Of a stretch of 7,341 nucleotides of DNA, positions 1 through 5,604 are shown in pieces. Made by a program: the position numbers and the translations under genes. Source of the DNA: an uncultured bacterium (GTDB lineage: Bacteria > Patescibacteriota > Saccharimonadia > Saccharimonadales > Saccharimonadaceae); the NCBI GenBank assembly GCA_937930585.1, contig CALHCA010000092.1:1-7341 (forward strand), read 5' to 3'. Each line of letters begins with the position of its first letter. Position 1 is the first letter of the stretch. Below the pieces are notes generated by a model. The model did not search any database and was not told where the DNA came from. It saw only the letters and a program-made list of their open reading frames with translations.

Positions 1-138
1 TTCTAAATTATTAACTTCAGCATTTTCTTTTTGCCATTCATTAAATTCAAAACAAATTGCAGAATTATTGAAAAGCGCAAATTTATAAAGTTTACGCTTG
101 CGAGTAATAATAAAATCTTTCGGATTTAAAAAAGCCAT
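1..138 (-). CDS. N-terminal 46 codons of a gene cut by the window edge; possibly tRNA (guanine-N7)-methyltransferase
   Basis: Only the N-terminus is visible. It opens with MAFLNPKDFIITRKRK and continues through an aromatic, charged stretch containing CFEFNEW before the window ends. The ATG has a very good Shine-Dalgarno (AAAGGAG, about five bases upstream), and that site overlaps the stop codon of the preceding gene at 148, so this is the next cistron of the aspS operon. The 'DFIITRKRK...CFEFxEW' start resembles what I recall of TrmB-like tRNA methyltransferases from Saccharibacteria, but the SAM-binding motif lies outside the window. The identification is therefore a memory-based guess and no symbol is given. 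That an open gene begins here is much surer than its product. Confidence 0.6.
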   Translation of the reverse strand, partial: MAFLNPKDFIITRKRKLYKFALFNNSAICFEFNEWQKENAEVNNLE

Positions 139-147
139 TTTTCTCCT

Positions 148-561
148 TTATTGGTCTGTTATTTTTAAAGTTTCATCACTTAAGGAGCTTTCGCTATACT
201 CATCTGTATGAATTCTCTTTCTTGCTTGCAAATAAAGCCTTTCGAAATCCGCCATGTCTTTATTCGAAAGCCCACCTTGTGGTAAAAACTCCTCATCTTT
301 TTCGTTTTTCTTGCGCTCTTCTTCCTCTTTTTTTGCCTTTTTCTGAGCCTCACGTGCCTCTTGCAAAACTGGCCTACTTAAATCAAGCTGAATAGTCCCA
401 TCCGAAGTGTAAAGAATTAAGCTCGCAATCACTAAAACTAATGTAACTCCTAAACTCCCTGCAAGAAAAATTAGCAAATTTCGTGAACCATTGATTTCTT
501 TTTGCGACTCCAATGTTCGATTACTAATTTTTACTTTAATTTTATTCAAAAAATTATTCAT
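148..561 (-). CDS. Single-span membrane protein with a charged, probably helical outer segment (unknown function)
   Basis: This 137-residue protein is not recognised as a named family. A basic N-terminus of about 28 residues is followed by one hydrophobic span (about 29-52, LLIFLAGSLG...ASLILY), then a QLDLSRP segment. Next is a strongly charged, coiled-coil-like stretch (about 68-92, mostly K and E), and the C-terminus is acidic and Ser-rich. Positive residues before the span suggest the N-terminus is inside and the C-terminal region outside. There is no cysteine. The ATG overlaps the end of the upstream gene by 8 bases and has an AGGAG about six bases ahead, inside that gene, so the pair is probably translationally coupled. 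The TM-then-QLDLSRP layout resembles small membrane proteins I associate with Saccharibacteria, but that is weak recall and no function is assigned. Confidence 0.8.
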   Translation of the reverse strand: MNNFLNKIKVKISNRTLESQKEINGSRNLLIFLAGSLGVTLVLVIASLILYTSDGTIQLDLSRPVLQEAREAQKKAKKEEEERKKNEKDEEFLPQGGLSNKDMADFERLYLQARKRIHTDEYSESSLSDETLKITDQ

Positions 562-1129
562 TTAAAGCTCCTGATGTATTTTTTACAATAAAATCACGAA
601 CCTGAATACCATATTTTTCAGCAATTTCATTCATTTTTTTAGTATTGTAATTTACTTCTCGGCGAGCACGACGTGCTTTTTCAAGCTTTAAATAAAATTC
701 ACGCGGATTTTTAGCACAATCCTGTGAAACTAATTCAGAAAGCTCTCGTTCATAAGTCTGAAAATTCTCTTTGAAATACTTAAAATTCTCTTCAAATTCA
801 GAAGTTACTAGGATCAATTCAGCACCATTTTTCTTATTTAAAGCAATCCTTGCATTAAAATTTGACATCAATCCATTCGAAATCTTCTCATAATTTTTCC
901 CTAGATTAACCCTCTTTAGAGTATCCTCAGAGCGAAGTTTTTTCAAATTATTTTTTAAATCTTCGCATTTTTTACTAATTTTCGAAATCTGAATTTCAGT
1001 TGGTTTTTCTTTCGCCATTTCTTCAGCAAAAACAATTTTCGAAAATTGAAACAAAACCAAAAATCCACCAATTATAATAATCACTAAAAAACCAAATTTT
1101 TTTCGAAAATTTACCAATTTATTCCCCAT
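554..1129 (-). CDS. Exported helical protein with a cysteine pair (unknown function)
   Basis: Counting from the ATG at 1129 the product has 191 residues. It has a basic N-region (NFRKK), a hydrophobic core (about 13-30) and a plausible signal peptidase site after VFA (residue 35), so it is likely secreted or membrane-tethered. The rest is Lys/Glu-rich and predicted helical, with exactly two cysteines (55 and 138) followed by a FYLKLEKARRARREV segment. This pattern of Cys, about 80 residues, Cys, then an 'AR..L..V' helix resembles exported coiled-coil proteins seen in many Patescibacteria (recalled, not searched). The cysteines may form a disulfide. Start choice is uncertain. The ATG overlaps the aspS stop by 11 bases but has no real Shine-Dalgarno. 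An in-frame TTG at 1144 has AAAGGAA eight bases ahead and would add five residues. Confidence 0.75.
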   Translation of the reverse strand: MGNKLVNFRKKFGFLVIIIIGGFLVLFQFSKIVFAEEMAKEKPTEIQISKISKKCEDLKNNLKKLRSEDTLKRVNLGKNYEKISNGLMSNFNARIALNKKNGAELILVTSEFEENFKYFKENFQTYERELSELVSQDCAKNPREFYLKLEKARRARREVNYNTKKMNEIAEKYGIQVRDFIVKNTSGALNE

Positions 1130-2885
1130 CTTCAGAAAGCTCAATTTTTAATTCCTTTAACTGACCTTCGTCTACAAAGCTCGGTGAACTCATCATTACA
1201 TCTACCCCCGAACCATTCTTTGGAAATGCCACCACTTCACGGATATTATCTTCATTCATTAAAATCATAAAAATTCGATCCAAACCAAATGCACAACCAG
1301 CATGCGGAGGAGCGCCAAATTTAAAGGCATTTAGCATCGCACCAAATTTTGCTTCAACATATTTTTTATCATATCCAAGTAAGCCAAAAGCCTCATACAT
1401 AACTTCTGGGTTATGATTTCGAACGGCACCTGAGCAAATTTCATAGCCATTCATCACCATGTCGTATTGGTCGGCTTTAATTGCCAATTTTTCAGCATCA
1501 GATTTAGCATTTCGAAGTGCTTCAACACCACCCTTTGGCATTGAAAATGGATTATGGCCAAAATCAACCTTATTATTTTTCTCATCAAATTCATAGAATG
1601 GAAAATCTACAATCCAAGCGAGAGCCACTTTATTCTCATCTTTAAGATTAAAGAAATCAGCAAATTCATTTCGAAGGCGACCAAGAACTTTATTCACAAC
1701 TTCGCGCTTATCTGCCCCAAAGAAAATTGCATCACCATCTTCAGCGCCGGTTTTTTCTTTAATTTTCGAAAGCTCATTTTCACTCAAAAACTTCACAATT
1801 GGACTTTTTGCTTCACCTTCAGTATATGTAATATAAGCCAAACCGCCAGCACCCTCACTTTTCGCGATCTCAGTGAAATTATCAATTTGTTTTCGGCTCA
1901 AGCTTGCGCCATTTTTTACACAAATTGCTTTTACACATTCAGCGTTTTTAAACACGCCAAATTCAGTTTCAGCCAATACACCTTTTAAATCAATCAATTC
2001 CATTCCGAAACGCAAGTCAGGCTTATCGCTACCGTATTTTTCCATCGCAACTTCATAAGGAATCCGCGGAATTTCTTCGCTTAAAAGCTCTTTTTTAGCA
2101 AAATTTTTCACTAGATCCTTAATGAGAACTTCCATTTCCGAGCGAATCTCTTCACCATTCTCAACGAAAGCCTTTTCAAGGTCAAGCTGATAAAAATCAC
2201 CATAAAGCCTATCCGCTCGCGGATCTTCATCACGGAAACAAGTAGCAATCTGATAGTATTTATCAATTCCACCAACCATTAAAAGCTGTTTAAACTGTTG
2301 CGGAGCTTGCGGTAAAGCATAAAATTTTCCAGAGTGAACACGGCTCGGAATCAAAAAGTCACGTGCACCCTCTGGGCTAGAATTTGCAAGGATCGGCGTA
2401 GCAACTTCAATAAATTCGTGGTTTTCCATAAATTTTCGAATTTCACGATAAAATTCTGCACGGCGACGCAACATTTTTTGCATTTTTTCACGGCGTAAAT
2501 CGAGAAAACGATATTTTAATCGCAGTTCTTCATTCGATTTTTGACCATTATCTGAAACTGCAATTGGTAAAGGTTCGCTTCGATTCAAAATTTCAAGATT
2601 TTCAACGATAAGCTCAATTTCACCAGTTGAAATATTTGGATTCTTCAAATTTTCAGCGCGCTCTTTTATTACACCAGTTGCCGAAATCACAAATTCATCG
2701 CGGCATTTCTCAGCTAATTCAAAACTCTCTGCAAAATCTGGCGAAATCACAAGCTGAAGCAATCCAGAATGATCGCGTAAATCAATAAAAATTAAACCGC
2801 CGTGATCACGTCGAGAATTTACCCAACCTTTTACAGTAATTTTTTCACCAATTTTGTCAATCGAATTTTTCGCTAATATTCGCAT
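1119..2885 (-). CDS. aspS: Aspartyl-tRNA synthetase, probably non-discriminating (Asp/Asn)
   Basis: A class IIb cytoplasmic synthetase that charges tRNA with aspartate. The 588-residue length matches bacterial AspRS (about 590). An N-terminal OB-fold anticodon domain (about 1-110, with GWVNSRRDHGG) is followed by the catalytic core. Visible core motifs are PQAPQQFKQLLM (about 193-203, usually QSPQ), motif 2 FRDEDPRADR (217-226), a bacterial GAD insertion (roughly 275-410) and motif 3 GAPPHAGCAFGLDR (524-537). The ATG at 2885 is chosen because AGGAG precedes it. An upstream in-frame GTG at 2927 would add 14 residues not typical of the family, and it lies within the proposed promoter. His28 replaces the Leu found in E. 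coli AspRS (Leu30), a change associated with enzymes that also charge tRNA-Asn. The last codons overlap the next gene. Confidence 0.97.
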   Translation of the reverse strand: MRILAKNSIDKIGEKITVKGWVNSRRDHGGLIFIDLRDHSGLLQLVISPDFAESFELAEKCRDEFVISATGVIKERAENLKNPNISTGEIELIVENLEILNRSEPLPIAVSDNGQKSNEELRLKYRFLDLRREKMQKMLRRRAEFYREIRKFMENHEFIEVATPILANSSPEGARDFLIPSRVHSGKFYALPQAPQQFKQLLMVGGIDKYYQIATCFRDEDPRADRLYGDFYQLDLEKAFVENGEEIRSEMEVLIKDLVKNFAKKELLSEEIPRIPYEVAMEKYGSDKPDLRFGMELIDLKGVLAETEFGVFKNAECVKAICVKNGASLSRKQIDNFTEIAKSEGAGGLAYITYTEGEAKSPIVKFLSENELSKIKEKTGAEDGDAIFFGADKREVVNKVLGRLRNEFADFFNLKDENKVALAWIVDFPFYEFDEKNNKVDFGHNPFSMPKGGVEALRNAKSDAEKLAIKADQYDMVMNGYEICSGAVRNHNPEVMYEAFGLLGYDKKYVEAKFGAMLNAFKFGAPPHAGCAFGLDRIFMILMNEDNIREVVAFPKNGSGVDVMMSSPSFVDEGQLKELKIELSEDGE

Positions 2886-2917
2886 ATTTCTCCTAATTTT
2901 TGAATTTAACTCTTTAT

Positions 2918-2926
2918 ATTTTACCA
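2918..2926 (-). promoter_or_regulatory. Extended -10 promoter for aspS
   Basis: Read on the minus strand this is TGGTAAAAT, an extended -10 (TGn followed by a TATAAT-like hexamer). It would start transcription near 2911 and leave a leader of about 25 bases carrying the AGGAG of aspS. No convincing -35 is seen, which is tolerable for extended -10 promoters. It lies in the 7-base gap after the upstream CBS gene and its last codons, so aspS could also be read through from that gene. Confidence 0.45.
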
Positions 2927-2933
2927 CATTTTC

Positions 2934-3833
2934 CTATTTTTTGCGAATAAAATCTGCCAAATTAACGATTCCAGCCAAATCACCATTTCTTTCAAGTAAA
3001 ATTGCATAATTTTCACCTTTCGAAAGTATTTTTTCGAAAGCCGCCAAGGCACTTAAATTAGGTTTTATTGATAAAAATTCCTCATGCATCACTTTTTGAG
3101 CTTTTTTCGAATCACTTGAATCAATTTTAGTAATATCTTCCAGAAAAATTATGCCCTTAACTTTATTTTCTTCTCTATTCATAACTGGAAAAATCTTTTG
3201 TTTAGTTTTAAAAAGTCCGTCAATCACTAACGGTGTCAACAAATCATTGTCATGAATTATTGCCATTTTTTCACCCGACGTTCCAACTTCTAAAATTGTT
3301 TTTTCTTCAAGTTCAAAAATCTTTTCAATCCATTTTTGCTCATTTTCGGTTAAAATTCGCTTATGATTAGCTAAAAAATTTAAAAGTTCTTCTTTTGAAT
3401 AAAACGACCACGGTTGTTTTTTATTCGCTATCTTCGAAAGCCTATTTTGTGTTTTTATATTTTGAGCAAAATAAATTCCATTTGCAATCGGGATAATTTT
3501 ACGATTAATCTGGCTCGAAATTCGATTCAAAATACCACTTTTTAAAATTCCCTTCGAAATTAGAAAAACAACAAAACAAATAACTATCGACTTCCAAAAA
3601 TCAAAAACTTTCGAAAGTGAAATTACCGACACAATCATGATTGCATAGCCAAAATATTGCAAAAAATAATTATAAACTGGCGCAAATTTCTTTTTGTTGA
3701 GCATTTTTTCAGCTCGTTTGTCGCCGGAATTAATTCTGCGTTGGAGTTCAAATTCAGAAAATTCAATTTCCTTCTCTTTCAAAGAAAAAACAATAAGCAT
3801 TAAAATTAAGCAAATTACACTTATAACTAACAT
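2934..3833 (-). CDS. Membrane protein with a C-terminal pair of CBS-like domains (CNNM/CorC-like, divergent)
   Basis: The 299-residue protein has three N-terminal hydrophobic segments (about 1-17, 58-75 and 80-96) and a soluble C-terminal half. The C-terminal half has the layout of the CBS pair of CNNM/CorC/HlyC-type proteins. A linker (KIFELEEKTILEVGTSGEK, 171-189) sits where family members have the 'FG...V.EVM.PR' segment. It is followed by KIFPVMNREENKVKGIIFLEDI (213-234, compare 'RFPVY...IVGIVHVKDL') and a second repeat ending NGDLAGIVNLADFIRKK. CBS pairs usually bind adenine nucleotides, and CNNM proteins are linked to Mg2+ handling. The canonical proline-rich MxPR motif is missing, the membrane part is shorter than a full DUF21 domain, and the C-terminal CorC domain is absent. 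Ion transport is therefore not claimed. No Shine-Dalgarno precedes the ATG; see the leaderless promoter. Confidence 0.85.
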   Translation of the reverse strand: MLVISVICLILMLIVFSLKEKEIEFSEFELQRRINSGDKRAEKMLNKKKFAPVYNYFLQYFGYAIMIVSVISLSKVFDFWKSIVICFVVFLISKGILKSGILNRISSQINRKIIPIANGIYFAQNIKTQNRLSKIANKKQPWSFYSKEELLNFLANHKRILTENEQKWIEKIFELEEKTILEVGTSGEKMAIIHDNDLLTPLVIDGLFKTKQKIFPVMNREENKVKGIIFLEDITKIDSSDSKKAQKVMHEEFLSIKPNLSALAAFEKILSKGENYAILLERNGDLAGIVNLADFIRKK

Positions 3834-3839
3834 ATTTTT

Positions 3840-3867
3840 ATTTTATCACACTTATGCATTTTGAAAA
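3840..3867 (-). promoter_or_regulatory. Minus-strand promoter, probably giving a leaderless mRNA for the CBS gene
   Basis: On the minus strand a TAAAAT -10 (3845-3840) lies 16 bases after a weak -35, TTTTCA (3867-3862). Only six bases separate the -10 from the ATG at 3833, so the expected start of transcription is at or next to the A of the start codon. The same six bases and the box itself contain no Shine-Dalgarno, which fits leaderless translation. Its -35 overlaps the -35 of the divergent promoter. Confidence 0.5.
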
Positions 3868-3888
3868 AGCTTATTTTTATGTTAAAAT
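3861..3888 (+). promoter_or_regulatory. Plus-strand promoter for the DsbA-like gene
   Basis: TTGAAA (3861-3866), 16 bases, TAAAAT (3883-3888) with a TG one base ahead of the -10 (3880-3881), i.e. an extended -10. Transcription should start near 3895, leaving a ~20-base leader with a strong AAGGAGG (3906-3912) just three bases before the ATG at 3916. The -35 hexamers of this and the minus-strand promoter share the same bases, so the two polymerases should exclude each other. Confidence 0.6.
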
Positions 3889-3915
3889 AGTAATAGTTAG
3901 TGAAAAAGGAGGAAA

Positions 3916-4647
3916 ATGTCTACTAATAAAAATAAGGCAAAAAATCTTCAAAAAATAAAAGATTTTATAGCCGATAATAAATTTGCAATAATTTTTACAG
4001 TTTTGGTTGTTCTTTTTTTGAGTGGAATGATTTGGCTATCAAACCTTCAAAAGATTGATTTGAGCAATATTGATATTTCGAAAGAGATTTCTTCAAGTAA
4101 AAATTCAGGTGATATTTCTGAACATATTTATCATAAAAACAACTCAAAAGTAACTTTGGTTGAATATGGCGATTTTCAATGCCCAGGATGTAAAACTGCC
4201 GCCAGCCGCATTAAATCAATCGCAGAAGAATATAAAGATAAAGTTAATGTGATATTTCGAAACTTCCCATTAGTTACAATTCATCCAAATGCACTCGCCG
4301 CAGCAAGCGTTGCCGAAGCTGCAGGTCTACAAGGAAAATATTGGGAAATGCACGACTTACTTTACGACAAGCAAGATGAATGGACAGCTTCAACCGCTAG
4401 CGAGCGCATGGATTATTTTACAGAATACGCTAAGGAACTAAGACTAAGTATCGACCAATTCAAAAAAGATATCGAAAGCGATAAAGTGAAGGCAAAAATT
4501 AAATTCGACCAAGCTGTTGGCTCAAAAGCAAAAGTGAACGGAACACCTTCATTCAAGCTTAATGATAAAGATCTGTCTTCTGATATCTGGGGCGACGATT
4601 CAAAATTAAAATCAGCCTTAGATGAAGCAATTAAGAATCAAAAATAA
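3916..4647 (+). CDS. Membrane-anchored DsbA-like thiol-disulfide oxidoreductase
   Basis: The protein (243 residues) has a Lys-rich cytoplasmic N-terminus, one membrane span (about 22-42) and an extracytoplasmic thioredoxin-fold domain of the DsbA/Thioredoxin_4 type. Catalytic features are visible: VEYGDFQCPGCK with Cys89-Pro-Gly-Cys92, the helical insertion typical of DsbA proteins (about 125-195, with AAASVAEAAGLQGKYWEMHDLLY), and the cis-proline loop NGTPSF (Thr210-Pro211). Such enzymes form or shuffle disulfides in exported proteins. No VKOR or DsbB partner is in the window, so its re-oxidant is unknown. It is the only long plus-strand gene here and stands alone between its own promoter and a strong terminator. 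Two neighbouring exported proteins with one cysteine pair each are conceivable substrates. Family assignment is secure; direction (oxidase or isomerase) is not. Confidence 0.93.
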   Translation: MSTNKNKAKNLQKIKDFIADNKFAIIFTVLVVLFLSGMIWLSNLQKIDLSNIDISKEISSSKNSGDISEHIYHKNNSKVTLVEYGDFQCPGCKTAASRIKSIAEEYKDKVNVIFRNFPLVTIHPNALAAASVAEAAGLQGKYWEMHDLLYDKQDEWTASTASERMDYFTEYAKELRLSIDQFKKDIESDKVKAKIKFDQAVGSKAKVNGTPSFKLNDKDLSSDIWGDDSKLKSALDEAIKNQK

Positions 4648-4656
4648 TCCCATAAT

Positions 4657-4692
4657 AAAATCTCACTCAGTAACGAGTGAGATTTTCTTTTT
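4657..4692 (+). terminator. Rho-independent terminator, probably bidirectional
   Basis: A perfect 12-bp inverted repeat (AAAATCTCACTC at 4657-4668 and its complement at 4675-4686) encloses a 6-base loop and is followed by CTTTTT (4687-4692). It starts 9 bases after the DsbA-like gene stop. On the minus strand the stem ends in TTTT followed by ATTA, so it can also end the small transcript that arrives from 4876. The two units are convergent on it. Confidence 0.9.
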
Positions 4693-4700
4693 GTCACTTT

Positions 4701-4793
4701 TTATTGTTCAATGTAGCGTTGCCATTCAGCAGGCACCACATCCACCGCAATTATTTTCTTCCTTGAAGGAGGAAAATTGATTTTGATAGGCAT
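4701..4793 (-). CDS. Small 30-residue protein on an isolated, strongly promoted unit (unknown function)
   Basis: A 30-codon frame that is easy to miss. The peptide begins MPIKINFPPSRKK, continues IIAVD and ends VVPAEWQRYIEQ before TAA. It has no cysteine, signal peptide or membrane span, and its net charge is mildly basic. I do not recognise it. Support for reality comes from its surroundings: AAAGGAG (4805-4799) five bases before the ATG, a near-consensus promoter about 90 bases upstream, and a strong terminator 15 bases after the stop. The second half (GCG GTG GAT GTG GTG) is richer in G+C than neighbouring genes. There is no downstream gene on this strand before the terminator, so it is not an obvious attenuator leader peptide. 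Alternatively the ~220-nt transcript is a structured RNA and the frame is incidental. Confidence 0.6.
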   Translation of the reverse strand: MPIKINFPPSRKKIIAVDVVPAEWQRYIEQ

Positions 4794-4876
4794 GTGTTCT
4801 CCTTTTATTCATGCAACTCACGCGCTCGACCGATTCCTTTATTTAATAAATTTTACACGTTTTTGCGCGAGCCTAT
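4794..4876 (-). promoter_or_regulatory. Structured 5' leader of the small-protein transcript
   Basis: The predicted mRNA has about 80 untranslated bases, long for this compact region. GGCUCGCGC (minus strand, 4873-4865) can pair with GCGCGUGAGUU (4825-4815) through nine pairs, two of them G-U, with a two-base bulge. The stem encloses an AU-rich loop of about 39 bases and ends just before the Shine-Dalgarno. The dense GC island in an AT-rich neighbourhood suggests that structure is being kept. It matches no riboswitch or leader class that I recognise. Confidence 0.45.
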
Positions 4877-4881
4877 GAACT

Positions 4882-4910
4882 ATTCTATCAAAAAAAATAA
4901 TAAATGTCAA
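4882..4910 (-). promoter_or_regulatory. Strong sigma-70-type promoter for the small-protein transcript
   Basis: On the minus strand: consensus TTGACA (4910-4905), a 17-base spacer and TAGAAT (4887-4882, five of six to TATAAT). This is the best overall promoter match in the window. Transcription should start at about 4876-4874. The spacer is almost entirely A/T. Confidence 0.85.
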
Positions 4911-4920
4911 GAAAATACGC

Positions 4921-5018
4921 TATTTTTATGGTTCCTCCCAAAAATAATCTTAGCGCTTATACTTATATAATACATCATTTTATACACAAGCGCAATACTT
5001 TTTATTATTTTTATGGTT
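4921..5018. repeat. 13-base direct repeat flanking the TylF 3' region
   Basis: TATTTTTATGGTT occurs at 4921-4933 and again at 5006-5018, where it spans the stop codon of the methyltransferase gene. The copies are 85 bases apart. They may mark a small duplication or be chance in AT-rich sequence. Apart from this repeat, the hairpin at 4953-4993 and the promoter at 4882-4910, I see nothing else in the 4794-5010 gap beyond the leader. Confidence 0.4.
4953..4993 (-). terminator. Imperfect hairpin after the TylF-like gene, candidate 3' end
   Basis: As minus-strand RNA, GCGCUUGUGU (4993-4984) pairs with GUAUAAGCGC (4962-4953) over ten pairs, three of them G-U, around a 21-base AU-rich loop. The stem is better in minus-strand RNA than in plus-strand RNA, where only six pairs form. 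It begins 17 bases after the methyltransferase stop. A U-rich run (UUAUUUUU) comes several bases after the stem, so it is a weak or atypical terminator; it could instead be an RNA-stabilising 3' hairpin. Confidence 0.35.
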
Positions 5019-5598
5019 TTCGAAAAATCGCTAAAGTTGCTTCAACTTCTTTTGAAATATTGTGCTTTTTACACCATTCGTTAACTGCCTTTGAAGCTCC
5101 TGGTAGGGCTTGATTTCCATAGTCATCCACAACAATAATTGCCCCACTTTCAAGATTATCCCAGATCAAATTGAGTGGATCTAGAATTGAATCATAATAA
5201 TCTCCATCCAAAAAAGCAAAGCTAATTTTTTCAGGAATTTGCATTTTCGAAAGCGTATTAAACCAACCTTTTGTAATTTTTGGCATTTTTTTAATATTTG
5301 ATTTACGCAAATTTGAAATTAATTGCTTTTTGCTAGCACACAACTCACCTTTTTTAAAAACTTCACCCAAAGAATTAATATCTTTTGAAGACTTTTCTGG
5401 TAAACCCTCAAACGAATCATACAGCCAAAGCGTTTTAGAACTTCCCCATTTTTCAAGAGTTTTTGCCAAAAATACACTAGTTGTGCCAACATAACAGCCG
5501 AACTCTATAACATCTCCAAAAAATGCGCGAGTCTTTTCCAGCTCGCGCAAAATTATTTTAATCTCGCGTTCATCAACTTGATCACTCAATAACTTCAT
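5011..5598 (-). CDS. TylF/macrocin-type SAM-dependent O-methyltransferase
   Basis: The 195-residue protein has a class I methyltransferase layout. SAM motif I is VIEFGCYVGTTSVFLA (Glu32 to about 45), the acidic motif II is LYDSFEGLP (Asp61), FLDGDYYDS follows (Asp131 and Asp133) and then VVDDYGNQALPGASKAV (Asp158, Asp159). The LDGD and VDDYG pair is characteristic of TylF/macrocin O-methyltransferases, where the aspartates bind a divalent metal near the sugar hydroxyl. It is shorter than actinobacterial TylF (about 250), lacking part of the N-terminal lid. No antibiotic or glycan cluster is beside it, so the substrate is unknown; a cell-surface sugar is one possibility. The ATG has no Shine-Dalgarno but has TATAAT six bases ahead. 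Confidence 0.85.
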   Translation of the reverse strand: MKLLSDQVDEREIKIILRELEKTRAFFGDVIEFGCYVGTTSVFLAKTLEKWGSSKTLWLYDSFEGLPEKSSKDINSLGEVFKKGELCASKKQLISNLRKSNIKKMPKITKGWFNTLSKMQIPEKISFAFLDGDYYDSILDPLNLIWDNLESGAIIVVDDYGNQALPGASKAVNEWCKKHNISKEVEATLAIFRKP

Positions 5599-5604
5599 AG
5601 TTAA

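Noticed and set aside
1554..1988. Plus-strand frame of 144 codons inside aspS
   Set aside because: Antisense shadow of aspS; Phe/Ile-rich composition and no initiation signals.
1873..2058. Plus-strand frame of 61 codons inside aspS
   Set aside because: Antisense shadow of aspS, overlapping the other shadow frame, with no ribosome site.
2886..2927. N-terminal extension of aspS to a GTG at 2927
   Set aside because: The added 14 residues are not typical of AspRS. The real ribosome site (AGGAG) lies within the would-be extension, directly before the ATG at 2885, and the GTG overlaps the proposed -10 region.
4726..4812. Alternative minus-strand frame of 28 codons ending in Asn-Cys-Gly-Gly-Cys-Gly-Ala-Cys, which looks like a cysteine-rich peptide precursor
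   Set aside because: Its ATG at 4812 has only a weak GUGA-type ribosome match, and it would stop at TGA, unlike every other gene here. The overlapping frame from 4793 has a near-ideal Shine-Dalgarno. It is still worth checking if the 30-residue frame proves not to be conserved.
4777..4878. Plus-strand TTG frame of 33 codons preceded by AAGGAGG
   Set aside because: The apparent Shine-Dalgarno is the complement of Phe-Pro-Pro codons of the minus-strand gene. No plus-strand promoter precedes it, the terminator at 4657-4692 lies just upstream, and the peptide looks random.
4904..5113. Plus-strand frame of 69 codons
   Set aside because: It runs antisense into the well-supported TylF-like gene and across its 3' region, with no ribosome site and a low-complexity product.
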